This document shows positions 1 through 12,869 of a DNA stretch of 64,000 nucleotides, piece after piece. The translations under genes and the position numbers were made by a program. The stretch lies in assembly GCA_039619475.1 (NCBI GenBank), contig CM077115.1:515240815-515304814 (forward strand), given 5' to 3'. Under the pieces are notes generated by a model. The model was not told where the DNA came from. It did no database searches and worked only from the letters and a program-made list of their open reading frames with translations. Positions within the stretch are counted from its first letter, which is position 1, and each line of letters opens with the position of its first letter. The DNA comes from Icerya purchasi. Lineage: Eukaryota; Arthropoda; Insecta; Hemiptera; Monophlebidae.

Positions 1-747
1 TATAAGGGGACAAACTGGATTCTGGCAAAATGGAATCAGCGAAAACCATTTGCCCTGCTTTATGCGTGTGTATGTGTGCGCGCGACAAAAAACAGAGTGG
101 CTGTTTGAAATTTTCTGCAATTAAACTTGCCACACGGATGTCAGTTTTGGAAGATTTTTTTTAATAATACCACTGCGCATGCGCGCAACGAAATGAAAAT
201 TCAGTATCATACGGTTGAATACGATCTCAAAAACTTGAGGCCATTCCATTTTATCGTTGTAATTCTCAAAATCGAAAAACCAGATTTTTCTACAAACAAA
301 TATACGGCAGATGTATCATTATTTAATGACTGCCATCATCTTGTTTAAAGTTTCGGCTACATTAAAACGACAACGGAACGGGGTTTTTTCTATAGCGACC
401 ACAACGTGCAAATAAAGTTGACAGTCAAACGTCTTAAAAGTGTGTAACACGCCAACTCAGCGTAGCACGACGTCATATATAACTGCGCGTTACATGTTTG
501 TGACCGTTAGCAGTTTTCGTCTCAAAATTCCGTTCCGTTTCTGGACTATTTCCGATGACAACAAGTCTTTTTGTATTAACAAAAGAAATCTGTTGTACAC
601 AGATTATAATGATACTCTGTCTCAAAATTAACGTGTTAATTAAAAAATATATGTTCCATAAAGTTAAAAAAAAAGTTATTCACGTACATATATATTGCCC
701 AATTGCTTCTCTTATCGCATCACCCAAATAATTTGGCAGATGACCCT
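1..747. other. No gene recognised
   Basis: AT-rich sequence with short open frames but no recognisable domain or splice-supported exon. It may be intron or upstream flank of the GMC gene. Confidence 0.5.
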
Positions 748-2215
748 TCAATCCCCTGCTTTTGAGCTTTGCCTGTAAGAGCAAGGTTTTTGATTCCTAC
801 TCACGGCATGTAGTATATATCGGAAATATTTCAACATGCGAAGAACAGCAATGATCGTCGCTGCGCGATATGCAACTCTTATATCATGCATGCATTTGTT
901 TGCACTTTCATGCCACATTTCGAAACTACTTACTCGATTCCTGTTAATTTTGTTGAGGGTCCATATTTCTGCTGTATATAAAACACTATCAAAAATCACT
1001 AATTTTATTTTTACATGTTTATCAGTGCTTCCATTCTCCCATATCCTACTTATTTTAATCGGTACATTACAGCGTTTACCTGAGCCTATTTTTTTTTTAA
1101 ATTGCCGGTATCCTAAATAATAAAACTCTCTATTACTTTGCATTCAGCGAAGATGTTATCATCAGATATTCTAACAGTTTTCCTCTATCTACCGTCATTA
1201 TCTTAGCTTTTTCATTATTCATTCGCAGACGATATTCTCGACTGACGTTTCAAATCCCGATAACAGTTTAGTTTTTTTCTACAGTATTTATTCCTCTTAT
1301 CTTATCAATCAGTTTCAGAGTTTTTGCTGAGAGTCACATCTTCCACCATTTTCCATTTGTGTTGCTTCTAGCATGTAGTGTACTTTAACTAATTCCAATG
1401 TGAAATTTCAATACTATTCTTAGCTATTTATTTTTCAACGATGTCTGTGAATTTATGTTTCGTTTTCATTTGCTACCGTAATTATTCACTGCATTTTAAT
1501 TCTTTAGTTTTTTTTTAAATCTTTCTATAGAAAACTATTTCTAATAATTTATGGTTGTTACCGCATTCTTTCAAGATGATTTCCATCCTCTACTGATTAA
1601 GTTATAATCAATTATGATTTTTATAAACGTTCCCCGCAGATTTTCGCGTACTTAGTCTTCTTCGATGGTGCTGGAACATATTATTTGTTATTGAAAGTTG
1701 ATTAACAACTATAAAATTCGATAAGACGCTCTCATCTCTCATTACGATGGCTCAGTCCAAATTTTTCAACAAATTCGTGGAATTTGATCTGTGCACCTTG
1801 ATATTTCGATTTCTCATAACGATTAACAGTTTTCGTTTTGGGGCGTTATCAATTACTTCCTTATAATTGTGTGCAAAACATCGTGTATCATCTTATTTTG
1901 TTCATTATATGTAGGTTGCTTATGCTTGAACTATATTCGCTATTATAGGTTTTAATCCATTTTAATCGTTATAGGAGTGCTATCATTTTTTCCTTTATAA
2001 CCACTGATTAAATGCTTTTTACTTACAATTGTAGCTACCGCGTTAATATTTTTATCATCATTGCTCAAACAAAGTCTGTTGCGGAATGCTTCGTTTATTC
2101 ATAATAGGTTTCTGAAAAGACGGTATACTTCAACTTTACACCGATCTATTTCCATTCCTACGATTTTTAATTCTTCCGCTTGTAATAGTCCTCTAACATC
2201 CCATGTTCCAAAAAG
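748..2215 (-). mobile_element. Decayed non-LTR retrotransposon (endonuclease-RT type)
   Basis: Read on the minus strand, three pieces appear in the right order. Near 2210-2130 is GTWDVRGLLQAEELKIVG, the start of an AP-like endonuclease. Near 1240-1180 is EYRLRMNNEKAKIMTV, a thumb-region piece of reverse transcriptase. At 1143-750 an open stretch contains FDSVLYTAEIWTLNK and FEMWHESANKC, matching the LYGAETWTL...FEMWCWRR signature C-terminal to the RT. The catalytic YADD region and most of the middle are missing or broken by stops and deletions. The copy is dead and internally deleted. The clade (RTE-like or similar) is not certain. Confidence 0.7.
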
Positions 2216-3552
2216 ATATTTGTTGCTTATCAATCTTTAGACGCATATTTTCCATCAGATAACTGGGAAGCCCCTAGCTACTGCAGAATTATAACTGCCC
2301 ATTTTTTGTTAATATACATATAAACTCGACCTTTTGGGCTTAGCCATGAGGACACTCCCTGGATCACAGGATGATAGTCTTCCATAACTGCAGAAAAATC
2401 GGTTTTAATTAACTATGCCAATTTTTAAACATTACATACATGGGTTGTCTCAAAAGTAATGTACAGTGCGCTCTAGCGAGCATTGTAAGCAATGTAGACA
2501 GCTGATCGAAGCGTCAGTGTGTAGATTGATGTCTTAAGAACAAGTTGGCGTGTCGTATGGTAGTGGCATTCGTATAAAGGGAAAATGTGGGAAATTCGAA
2601 AAAACAACGAGAACAGTCAGTCAGGTCGGATTACTGCAATAGAGCAACACTTCGTATCAGCCGAACAAAAAGCAACAGGTTCGGAAATTGTGATGAAACC
2701 TGGATACATGACTTTAAGAGCCCGAAATGAATTCTCAAATCGTTCGGGTTTTTTAAACAATATCACCATTTTCGTGAATTGTCTTTAACAAAGATAAATT
2801 ACTATTTTTATTTAATTTATACTAACAATTATAATATAAAATATAAACAAAACAAATTACAAAATGCTTGAATTACTAATGAGACGATTATCTAATTGAG
2901 GGCCCTTTCGCAATGCCGCATGCACACTAATTATAACATCTTCACATTACACACCTATAGAAATGGTTTAATTTCACACGTAAAACATAAAATATAAATG
3001 TACTATAATCACTATTTGTATCTTGCGTGTGGGTCCTATTCCTTTGCTTCTTCTACCGGAGTATATTCTGTAAATTCTTCTGGATAACTAGTTGTTGAAT
3101 CCTCCACTGAATTGGCTCCTTGAATTTCTCTTGTTTTATGCCGATTAAATTTTCCGATTTCTTATATTAATATATCTTTTACTTTAATAAAAATTATAGT
3201 TATTTAATTTTGTAATAACCGCTCAACCATAACGGATAGGCTAAGTTTTAAAAAAAAACTGGTTAAAATAAAGTTCAAAACCGTAATTCTTTAAAATAAA
3301 ACAAAATGTTCTCTTTTTAAAATTGTTACTTTAATAAAACGTATTCTTTTTTAAATTAAAATGTTCATTCTGAATAAAATTTTTATTAGCTCATTCAAGG
3401 TATAACCCTCATTAGCCAGAAATTATCGAAAATTGTAAGCCAGAAGCTTATTTAATTATTCGTATATTTCACACATACAAATTTATTTATACCGTTGTCA
3501 AATAATTGATATTATAATTTCCTGTTAAGCTCTGTTATGGCTAAAACGCCAT
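2216..3552. other. No gene recognised
   Basis: A short unrecognised open frame (2585-2788) follows a GGGTTGTCTCAAAAGTAATG stretch that looks like a mariner-type end, but no second end or transposase was found. The rest is AT-rich. Confidence 0.4.
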
Positions 3553-3822
3553 AATATGTAAAGTAAAACAAGTGCCATACCCTTGATAGAGTGTCATCGA
3601 TTGTGTACTTAAGCTTTTCATAAGGTATTAAGCCCAACGGCACTAATGAGAGTAGAGGGGCCAGTTCCTTTCTCTCGGCCGTCTTTACTTTCCCAGATTT
3701 CTCTAGCACTCAATTATTTCAGGCTGGGTTTACCTAGGTACAACTTGGATCCGGAACAAGACAAGTCTCGAACCCGTATCCTCTGATTTGGTAGCCAGCA
3801 CCTTAACCATTAAGCTAGCGTA
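3553..3822 (-). mobile_element. tRNA-derived SINE, family 1, near full-length copy
   Basis: The minus strand begins with a tRNA-like head: A box TAGCTTAATGG and B box GGGTTCGAGACTTG. A body of about 200 bp follows (CAGCCTGAAATAATTG, GGCCGAGAGAAAGGAACTG, CTCATTAGTGCCGTTGGGCTTA, TATCAAGGGTATG). The same body appears at 16922-17162, 30131-30396 and, diverged, 56866-57008. Confidence 0.85.
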
Positions 3823-3851
3823 CGCGCGCGCGTGTGTGTGTATATAATATA

Positions 3852-4394
3852 TTACCGGCAATGCTGATATCGTCTAGACATTGTCGAAAGTGACTAGTGA
3901 ATGATAACATTGCCGAACTCCCAGTAGGCAATGTTCGAAAAATACTTTTCCTGTAAATACGAAGTTTGATTTATGCCTTATCATAGCAATCTATCATTAA
4001 TCATTTAAGACTGCTGAATTTTCCCGCTTTGTTCTCACAAAATAGCTTCAATAGTCTTCAATATGCCCAATAATTCGAATCTAAACAACTAATTTTAATT
4101 GCACTTCGACAAATGACAAGTGTAGCTGGCCGATATTCTAGAGCGAATGACTTCATCTGAATTCACGGACGGCTTCTTATAAGTGCACCAGATTATAATT
4201 CGATTTTGTGATAACAAAGTGGAAAAATTCAGTAGTCTTAAATGATGAATGATAGATTGCTATGATAAGGACTAAATCAAGCATCGTATTTACAGAAAAA
4301 TTATTTTTCGGACTTTGCCTGCTGGGAACCTAGCAATGTCGACATTCACTAGTCATTTTCGACAGTGCCTAGGCAATGTCGACATTGCCGGTAA
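3852..4394. mobile_element. Foldback (long inverted repeat) element
   Basis: Two inverted arms of roughly 190 bp each (about 3852-4045 and 4200-4394) flank a non-repeated centre of about 150 bp. Both arms begin TTACCGGCAATG and share GACTAGTGAATG, TTTGATTTA, CCTTATCATAGCAATCTATC and CATTTAAGACT. No transposase is present. A further isolated GTTACCGGCAAT end follows at 4402-4413. Target duplication is unclear because the flanks are AT repeats. Confidence 0.8.
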
Positions 4395-5002
4395 CATATA
4401 TGTTACCGGCAATATATATATGTACTCGTATGTATGTATATTTTTTAAAAAAAAGGTACAAACAATTAAAAACTCTTTAACCACAATGGTTAGAGTACCT
4501 GAGTTTCAATCGTTCAATAATTAACAGTTCTGAAAACAATATTTATATAATCTGTATTTTAGAAATACTGCAACAGCGCAATTTTCTCCAGGTTGATGCT
4601 TACAAAAATTATTACAAACTACACTTATTTTTATCTTCTTCTCTGCCGTTAATAAAACAAAAAAAATACACCGATTATTAATTATTAAACAAAAATAAAA
4701 GGAAAATAGTTATTAATTCAGATTAAATCCGCATTACTGTAATGGATTTACTAATCCTATTAGCTTAGGCAAAATTGTCATCTTCGGAATGCACATTTCT
4801 TGAACGAAAATTTTTTACACGTTCTAATATAAATATTAAGTTAAATATTTTAGTGATATTTTAAAAAATCATGTTTTTTCAAGTTACTTCTCTTCCGCAC
4901 TTTCTCACTCACAAGAACATGCATATGCCTATGCGCATACACATGCACACGCTCATACGCAACACAAACTTTTATCTACATATATATATATATTCATTTC
5001 AG
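4395..5002 (+). other. Probable intron of the GMC gene
   Basis: AT-rich; ends in a TA tract and the TTCATTTCAG acceptor. No further GMC exon was found here. Confidence 0.6.
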
Positions 5003-5368
5003 GCTTTAAAGATCAGCCAGACTAAACCATTCCAAAAATACGCTAGCTATCTTTTACCTACTCCGTTTCCGGGATGCCGCCATTTGAGCATGATTTCGGA
5101 CGAATATTGGATATGCGCTGCTCGCTACGTTACAACTAACTTGCACCATCAAGTGGGAACTTGCAAAATGGGACCCGCTTCTGATCCAGATGCTGTTGTT
5201 GACCCGGAATTGCGTGTACGCGGAGTATCCGGATTACGGGTGGTCGATGCTTCAATTATGCCGATTATACCTGCCGCTCATACGAATGCAGTAGTATTTA
5301 TGATAGGCGAAAAAGCTGCTGATATGATCAAAAAAACCTGGAATACGTCGAATGTTACCGGTGTCTGA
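5003..5368 (+). CDS. GMC oxidoreductase (glucose dehydrogenase-like), last coding exon
   Basis: This exon encodes the C-terminal 121 residues of a GMC-family flavoenzyme; family members are FAD-dependent alcohol or sugar dehydrogenases, many of them secreted in insects. The exon opens after a good acceptor (TTCATTTCAG, just downstream of a TA tract) in phase 0 and ends at TGA 5366-5368. The family's C-terminal substrate/FAD domain is clear: [12 protein letters not shown] (exon residues 47-58) carries the conserved active-site His, and [17 protein letters not shown] (80-96) followed by GEKAADMIK carries the second His/Asn region that contacts flavin. A polyadenylation signal AATAAA lies at 5377-5382, so the 3' UTR is very short. 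The N-terminal FAD-binding exons are not seen in the first 5 kb and are presumably left of the window. Family assignment is firm; which paralogue and which substrate cannot be told from this exon. Confidence 0.93.
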   Translation, partial: ALKISQTKPFQKYASYLLPTPFPGCRHLSMISDEYWICAARYVTTNLHHQVGTCKMGPASDPDAVVDPELRVRGVSGLRVVDASIMPIIPAAHTNAVVFMIGEKAADMIKKTWNTSNVTGV

Positions 5369-5376
5369 AATGTTGT

Positions 5377-5382
5377 AATAAA
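5377..5382 (+). terminator. Polyadenylation signal of the GMC gene
   Basis: A canonical AATAAA begins nine bases after the stop codon of the GMC exon. The position is close but usual for compact insect 3' UTRs; cleavage would be expected near 5395-5410. Confidence 0.6.
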
Positions 5383-5410
5383 AACTATTTAATTCCTGCT
5401 AGAAAATAGT

Positions 5411-7479
5411 GCACGCGACCATAGACTTTCAGATGCCTTTCTTATGATCACGAAGTGCGAATTAATTCGCAAGGAATTCGGATAAACCGTCAACTTTGTC
5501 ATCGTGTTTGAAATCCTGAAGAATTTTAACGACCTAGGTAATATAATAGCAGATGTCTCGATCTTCATGTAAAGCATTTTTTTTCTTGGTCTTGATATAA
5601 CAGTTCCGAAGATTTACGGTGAAATTGTTATCAGATCTTGTTTTCATTAGTTCTCCCCGAATTAATTTTGAGCTACAAATTTCACTTTAAATTTAATTCA
5701 CTTTTAGTGGTTTTTACTTTTTTATTTCCGTACTGAGAAGACAATTCAAAAATATGAAAATTAGGTAACGAAAAATTTACACTATATATGCAATTTATAA
5801 CAAATAATAATTGAAACTAGTTTATATGATAATATATGTATAAAGAAAAAAATTCTCAAAATTGGAATTATAAAATTAAAACAAATAAGAAAACCATTAA
5901 TATAATAAAGAAGTATAACTTAAAAAAGTTGTATATTTAAAAGAAAAAACGAAAGTAACGAAAAATTTACACAATAATAGAACTTCTCGATTATATGCAT
6001 ATAGTTGTCATAAAATTTTTTATACCCAGGTATATTATTACACATCAATGCAAGTACCTACAACTTATAAATTATTTTTTAAAAGGTATTAGTGTTTTTT
6101 TTTAAGATCAAAAAAAAAAAATTTCCATTTTTTCAGCAGTAGGTATACTTGGTAAAAAGAAGCACTGATTGACATCATACTTTACTTCATACCATAATCA
6201 AGTTTTACGGAATCGCCAACATAATTTTTTTCACATTTTCTCAAAGTACTAAAAAATCTCTGTACTAATTTTTTTTTGCTAAAAATCTAATAGCTCGATT
6301 CTAATACCATCATGCATAAAATTGCATAAAATTATAATAAATTTTATATTCGGGAAATTAATAACTAATTAAAAGTCTAAACTAAAAACAAATTAAATAT
6401 GAAATAATTTTTTTAGTAAAAAATGAATTCATGGAGACTAATGATAAGGAGACACATTAGCAGTATTATGTTTGTTATTATTATCATTATTATTATATTA
6501 CTATTATCATTATTATTATATTACTATTATCATTATTTAATTTTCTCAACTTCAACTATTGTTATTTTTAGCATCATAGGTTTCTAACCAGAAATCTAAA
6601 TATCTACCAAGTACCATTGTAAAATACATAAAATCAGGAGTAAAGTTATTTATTATTATTATTATTACTATTATTATTATAAATCATTATAATTTTAATA
6701 ATGCGATGGCTGTAATATTCGTTTTTATTAAAAAATAATCGAAGAAGAAACTTTTGAATTATTAAACGTCATAATTTGTCACCACGATAGAATCAGTAAA
6801 ACAAAACGAAAGATACGAATACTTTATAACTTATACTTGGCTACTATTTCTCATATTTGGTCTCATGCCATCATTTAGTCACGGCACAACCTTGAACAAT
6901 CACATTTAAACTTAAATCAGTCGTGTTTAATCACTTTTTCCTTCCATCGGAACATGACCTTTTCTTATATTACATTTATCACCTACTGTTCTCTAATTTT
7001 TCAAAATTAACGTACTTTAAGAATTATTAAATGATGAAGTTAGCCATGTGCGTTTTATAAACACAAAATTAGAAAATAAGTATATATAAGACATCGGTAT
7101 TGAAGTAGTTAATTATAACATTTCAACAACAACAACAGTACTAAATCTACGAAAATACGAATGAAATACGCGACTTGAATTTGAAAAATGCACAAAAATT
7201 GATCAGATGGTGTTATTAGATGAACAACACGTCATTCGGTACAATCTTTGAACAAATAAATCACATTAATGACAAAAAAAAAAAAAACTGAATAAAATAA
7301 AAATAAGCAGCAGCATAATAATTTCAAGTGTACGTAATAGATTCGGATTTACGTAAAAAATAACTTAGTCTCCTCCCACTTCACCCTACATCACCACCAG
7401 AAACAAAATAATAATTTTAAAAAAAAATTAATTAATTAAAAAATACACTTCTTTTCGTGCCACCCGATTCGGGCATTGC
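5411..7479. other. AT-rich intergenic DNA
   Basis: No gene recognised. It contains the 23-bp tandem repeat and TTA/TAT microsatellites described separately. Confidence 0.6.
6482..6537. repeat. 23-bp AT-rich tandem repeat, 2.4 copies
   Basis: The unit TATCATTATTATTATATTAC plus TAT repeats at 6482 and 6505 and then partially. Related TTA/TAT microsatellite sequence also lies at 6648-6680. Confidence 0.8.
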
Positions 7480-7725
7480 TTAATCATTCTACATGGATTG
7501 GACTATTTGATGAAATAAATCCCGATCTCTTGCTATTCTGAATAAATCCTCTACTCTCTTGATTTCAGTCCGTTTTTTGGTATTATCCAGCCAAGAGGTT
7601 TTTCTTATTCTCAGATTTCTTCTGCCTCCCATCATACCTATTATTATTGTCTGTAATAATCTGTATTTTCCCACCTCTCGTGAAATGTCCGAAAAAAATT
7701 TTCAACTCTTATTTATCAAACTTAC
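7480..7725 (-). mobile_element. LINE 3' fragment (RT C-terminal tail)
   Basis: The minus-strand open stretch reads GKYRLLQTIIIGMMGGRRNL, RIRKTSWLDNTKKR and LFRIARDRDLFHQIV. This matches the C-terminal tail of endonuclease-RT LINEs (xLLQxIIEGKxxGKRxxGRxxxSWLxNI...ARDR). The upstream FGHFTRGG is in another frame, so at least one frameshift exists. It ends at TAA/TGA-rich sequence near 7489. Confidence 0.7.
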
Positions 7726-10700
7726 AACCAGGTCGAGAAAAATACAATCCGGAGCAATACAGTATCATATTCTTCAACTTTAAATATCAGGTTATCAAGG
7801 AGGCCCGAAAAAATAATATATTAAAAAATTGGTAGATGACATCTTTAAATGTCGGCATCAATAATGTGAAAATACGAAAAATTTGAAGTATTATTCTTTT
7901 TCGATATTCGCTAATCTTAAACCTAAGCAAATTTGATGATGATTGGGTATGACAAGTACGTTGAGCGAGAACATATACAGTTTTCTTCTACGATGCATAC
8001 AATTCGCCGACTCTGCTATAAAGTACACTTTACCTGAAACATTTCTTTGCATCTGATACCCTGTATTCACAACAATTTTACTACAAAATTAATCCAATAA
8101 GGAGTAAAAAGCAAAATTTTTCATTAATATTTAACGGTATGTTTAAATTTATTAAAAAAAATTGATGTTCGATAGGAATTAAAGTGACGTTAACAATCCG
8201 TAAGTATATACTTGATGGTCAAATTTTTTTTCAAATTTCTACATATATTCTTTACTAAATAAATTCGAAATTGTGTAAATCCTAATTTTTATTCGAGAAT
8301 TGCAAACTTTCGAAAAAATTTTAAAATTATAGTTTCATTTGCATCATCGTAAATAATTTAAACAATGCAATATATCAATTTACGGATAAAATTCATCGTA
8401 AAAAAATCGATTCAAAAAGACAAAAAGCAAAAGAAAATTATCACGAAGAGTTTCACCTTGAGAAAGATTTAAATCTGTCGCAAACGTCATGCTATGTCAC
8501 AAACCGTGCTCAGTTAAAATTTCTTATAACTACAGTTAATAGAACCGAATATTTCTCGCAGATCAATATTACTGTAACCGTCTATTAAAATCACATTAAC
8601 ATTTCTTAAACTTATTCATAAATCACAAAATCTCCTTTCCAACAACCTTCAAAATGTACATTCATACCCATATTCTTTATATATAAAGGAATTACATCGA
8701 TTGACTCGAAATGTATTCTGAGAAACTACACACCATTATGAAAATGACCATTGAATAAACTTTTGAGAATTCGAAAATACCAACTTATCCATTGGCCTTA
8801 TTAGTTTTCCTGTTCGTGAAGCACATTGGCTATCCCATTATACAAATTCATGCGGCATCAGACAACACTTACCAGGCGCGAATATAAACAAACTGATAAT
8901 CACAAACACTGTTAATAATACATACATATATAGAGGTATACTTTATTTTAAAAATAAAAAGGATTCAACCGATGACAAAATATTTTCCGATATAAACGAT
9001 ATTACACGAAAACATTTAATAAATAACTCGTTTGAACAATTGATTGCGCTCAACGTAAACCGAAATTAATCATAGAATCTCTATTTTATCCATCTGAAAT
9101 GAATAATTACCTTATCAAAAAAATAAAATAAAACACAAACAGTGGGTGATAAAGAAGAATGCGAAACACTGCGGTTGACGTTACCTAATATTTCTACCTA
9201 GTAATTATCAGTGGCTTAGCATCAAGGGAGGCCCGGGAAGCTGGCGTCCCTGGTTATATTTTTTCATTTTATAATTATTCTAAATCGATTATAAGAAACA
9301 TTCTACAAAATTTGCAAAACAGACACATAAAACTGAATTATTGTTTACGAAATAAAAATGGAAATTTGTGATTAAAATCTAAACTTTCGCATGAAAACTA
9401 ATCATTACAAACGAAAATCAAAAGCGTAAACGGATAAGGCTAACCGTTACTACACTCTTAGTCAGACATTCCAAATAAGGGCTATTTATCTAATTTGTTG
9501 TTATAAATTATTTTACCCTTATTGTTTCGTTATTAAAGTTTGTTTTATTATAAACCGGCTTAACAATAAATCACCTTCCGAATGCTACTTCATTCACTAT
9601 TAGCGTGTAGCATCACTTGTAGGCTAGTTGAAGCAAATAGTCCAGAAACTCCACGTTTTTTACCTCAAATAGTCTCTTTTCCTTTTCTAGTGAATAGTAA
9701 AATTGTCTATAACACGTTACAGGTAGCGGTATGAAAATCGTATCTATTACGCATGCGTTTATTGTTCCGTAGAAGTTTGATTCGACGAAACAAGTGTCAA
9801 CACTAGTTCATTGACAACCTGCGATATAAAGTTGAATTTTCTACAGTAATTGTTAGTCAATTTATTATTTATAAAAACTGATCCGAATTATTTTTGATCT
9901 TTTCATTTTGCACTGTAATATGATGAAACCCGCATACTTTTCTGTCTTTTATTATCCGCTTAACAATTTCATTATTATATTTTCATTTCGGCGAGTAAAA
10001 AAATAATTCTTTTAACCGGTTGATTGATGACAATAGCGTTTTAATCGTCTTAATTTTGACCGCAATTGTTCCATTATATATTTTATTCTTTAATCTGTTT
10101 TTTTTTAATTTTCTCGATTTAATTAAAAATTCATCATTAATCATCGTCACTGAACGATTAATACATAAATTATTTTTAAAATTGTAGATAAAAGATCGGA
10201 GCCTATTTTTATTTACTTTCGATATTACACAATTCGTAATATGCATTATCAGTTGTAACGAGAAATTTTTATTTTAAATGTAATCTTCAGTTAACATTTC
10301 AAATTTAAATTAAAAATACTATTATAATTTTAAATTGTTAAAAAAGAAATACTATATTCTTTTTTTTATTGTGCTTAACTTTAACGCCACCGATAATTAC
10401 TGATCAATTTAATCTCTGAAAATAATTCAAAATATTTTCGATAAACTGAAATTGAGATTTATCAGTTCTATACATAAAAAAAAGGGTGGATTAAGCAAAA
10501 TTCGAAAACTATAACCAATAATAATGACATTAATTTCAGCAGTAGAAAAAATTTTAAAACATTATATTGCAACTGTACGAAAAATTTTCCAGAAAATAAT
10601 AAAATTTTGCATATCAGTTGTTGAATTTAGAAAATATAAATCTACCGTAAGTCTTTTAAAGAATTTTTCGAACGGTCTAAAGATCTTGTAGAATTTAACT

Positions 10701-12465
10701 TAATTTTAGTGATATTTTTGGTCTAAAACATGTAATACTGTCAAACATGATGACATTCCCGTATTCCAAAATCTAAATAACACTGAAATTATCGGAAAAT
10801 ATAAAAAAATGTTCACCGACCGCTGTATTCAGAACAGGAAAAAAAAGCAGAAATCAACAATAAACGAAACAAAGATAATTAATAACAACTGATGTAAGAG
10901 GCGACAGAGAATATCACAATATCTTTCTTGTTTTTCATGTATACAAATAATTAGCTAATTTTGTCAAGAACTCCGGAATATTAGTACACACAAACCGCAT
11001 TACGGCAATGAGAGAACATAAAAATTTACAATTACCGAAAAATATTCGACGGCGCGAACTCGTTAATAACAGTAACAAATCCAAAAATCTTCTCTAAAAT
11101 TAGTGTCCAATACTTAATAATAATTTAAACACCCATCGTTGTAAACGCAAAGAAATTTAGATAATCGGTCATTTCAAATACTCGGGGGTTTGTTTTTTGA
11201 TGAGACTTTTTTCATACAAACAGCACAGCATTATCCGATATAAAGAGAAACAATCTTTACATGGTTATATAAACTAAAAATAATAGCACAATATACTATA
11301 TAGACGACAATTTCACACTGTAAGAACACTCTGAACAAAACCGCGAAAAACTGGTTATGAAAAAATGAATGCAGTTTGAAAAAGACGTTTAACAATTATT
11401 CCTTTAAAATGAAAGTTAACCTTCATTCCAAACTAGTAGTTCTACTAGGGGTATGTCTCATAATGAACAAATATTTGATAAAACGGTATGCTTTCATTAT
11501 AAGTTATTAGATTTTAAATTACAACCGCTTCATCTGATTAAGCGTAAGAAAATTAGGCTTTACAAAATTCGAATAACATTAATTGTATTAACTTTTCAAA
11601 TATGTAAATTTGAAAAATTAAATATGATTTTAATGAATGTATATTAGCAAAAGTGCCAAATAGGATTTAATGAAATTATAAAAAACGAAAAACTAAGAAT
11701 TAAAAAGAAAGAGGTTAAACATTAGTTAGGCACAAACAGTAAAAACAAATTTATATAATATATTTAAAATAGTTTACCATAATTCTAATTGAAAAATAAT
11801 CATACTACTTTTACAGAACTTTAGATGAACTACACCAATTTTTTCTTGTGAGAAAATTACCTACAACCAGGTGATCAGACCTAGACCATGATACTTGCGT
11901 AAAATTTCCATCATTATGATGTTCAAATTACCACAATACTCACCAGCTGCACTTTTCCATTAAAAATCTGAAAAGAATATAGTTTTCAACTGGGGTATTT
12001 ATTAATTGCTTTTTTCTATTTTTGCATATAGTTTTGAACTTAAGTACTTATCGAAATAATATTTCCAATAAAATAACATCATTATCTGGGTATTTATTAA
12101 TAATCAGAAGTACACTATTAATAATGTTCCGCATAATAAAACAATTTTTACAAATTATTATACGTAAAATGATAAAAATATTAAAAATACTATATATATA
12201 TATATATATATATACGTGTATGTATGTATGTATGTATAAGAATATTTACATTAGATTTACACCACAGAGTTCTGTTATAAATCAGGTTGTTTTTAAACAG
12301 CAAAAAAATAAAATAATATAGCCATTTTAATTATCTATTCGTGAACATATCGAAACCTCTAATTCAATAGGTGCGTTATTGATTCAACATAAACATAGAG
12401 ATCACATAACACTACATTATTACTTGCCACATGGATATGTATATAATATTGTTTACTTTTAGTCA

Positions 12466-12468
<3 letters not shown>

Positions 12469-12537
<69 letters not shown>
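12469..12537. repeat. (AT)n microsatellite, about 34 units
   Basis: The longest pure AT tract in the window. A shorter one lies at 12190-12213. The Ile/Tyr-rich reading frame over it is meaningless. Confidence 0.97.
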
Positions 12538-12540
<3 letters not shown>

Positions 12541-12830
12541 GTTTTATATATATAAATTCGCACAATGTTCCCGTATAAATACATTATTTTAAATTGATCG
12601 TTATCTATGTATACTTACATATGGTATTTTGCCAGGAAATATTAATAGTTACGTATCAAAATTGTTAATTTAAACACCTTTCTAATACAATCCATTCAGA
12701 ATAAAAAATTATGTGATGATTAAAAAACAATATTTAATATATTTTTAATTTATCTGTACAAAACACGTGTGCATAAAGTTCGCACCTATAATTGATTACA
12801 AAGTGCTACGAGAAAAATTTTAAATTATAA

Positions 12831-12869
<39 letters not shown>

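Noticed and set aside
2442..2788. Possible mariner-type remnant (GGGTTGTCTCAAAAGTAATG and a 67-codon frame)
   Set aside because: Only one end-like sequence and no transposase motif could be found, so it is left unassigned.
9212..9262. CAGTGGCTTAGCATCAAGGG, which looks like a hAT-type element end
   Set aside because: No partner end or target duplication was found nearby.
12359..12565. Open frame rich in Ile and Tyr
   Set aside because: It is a translation of the (AT)n microsatellite.
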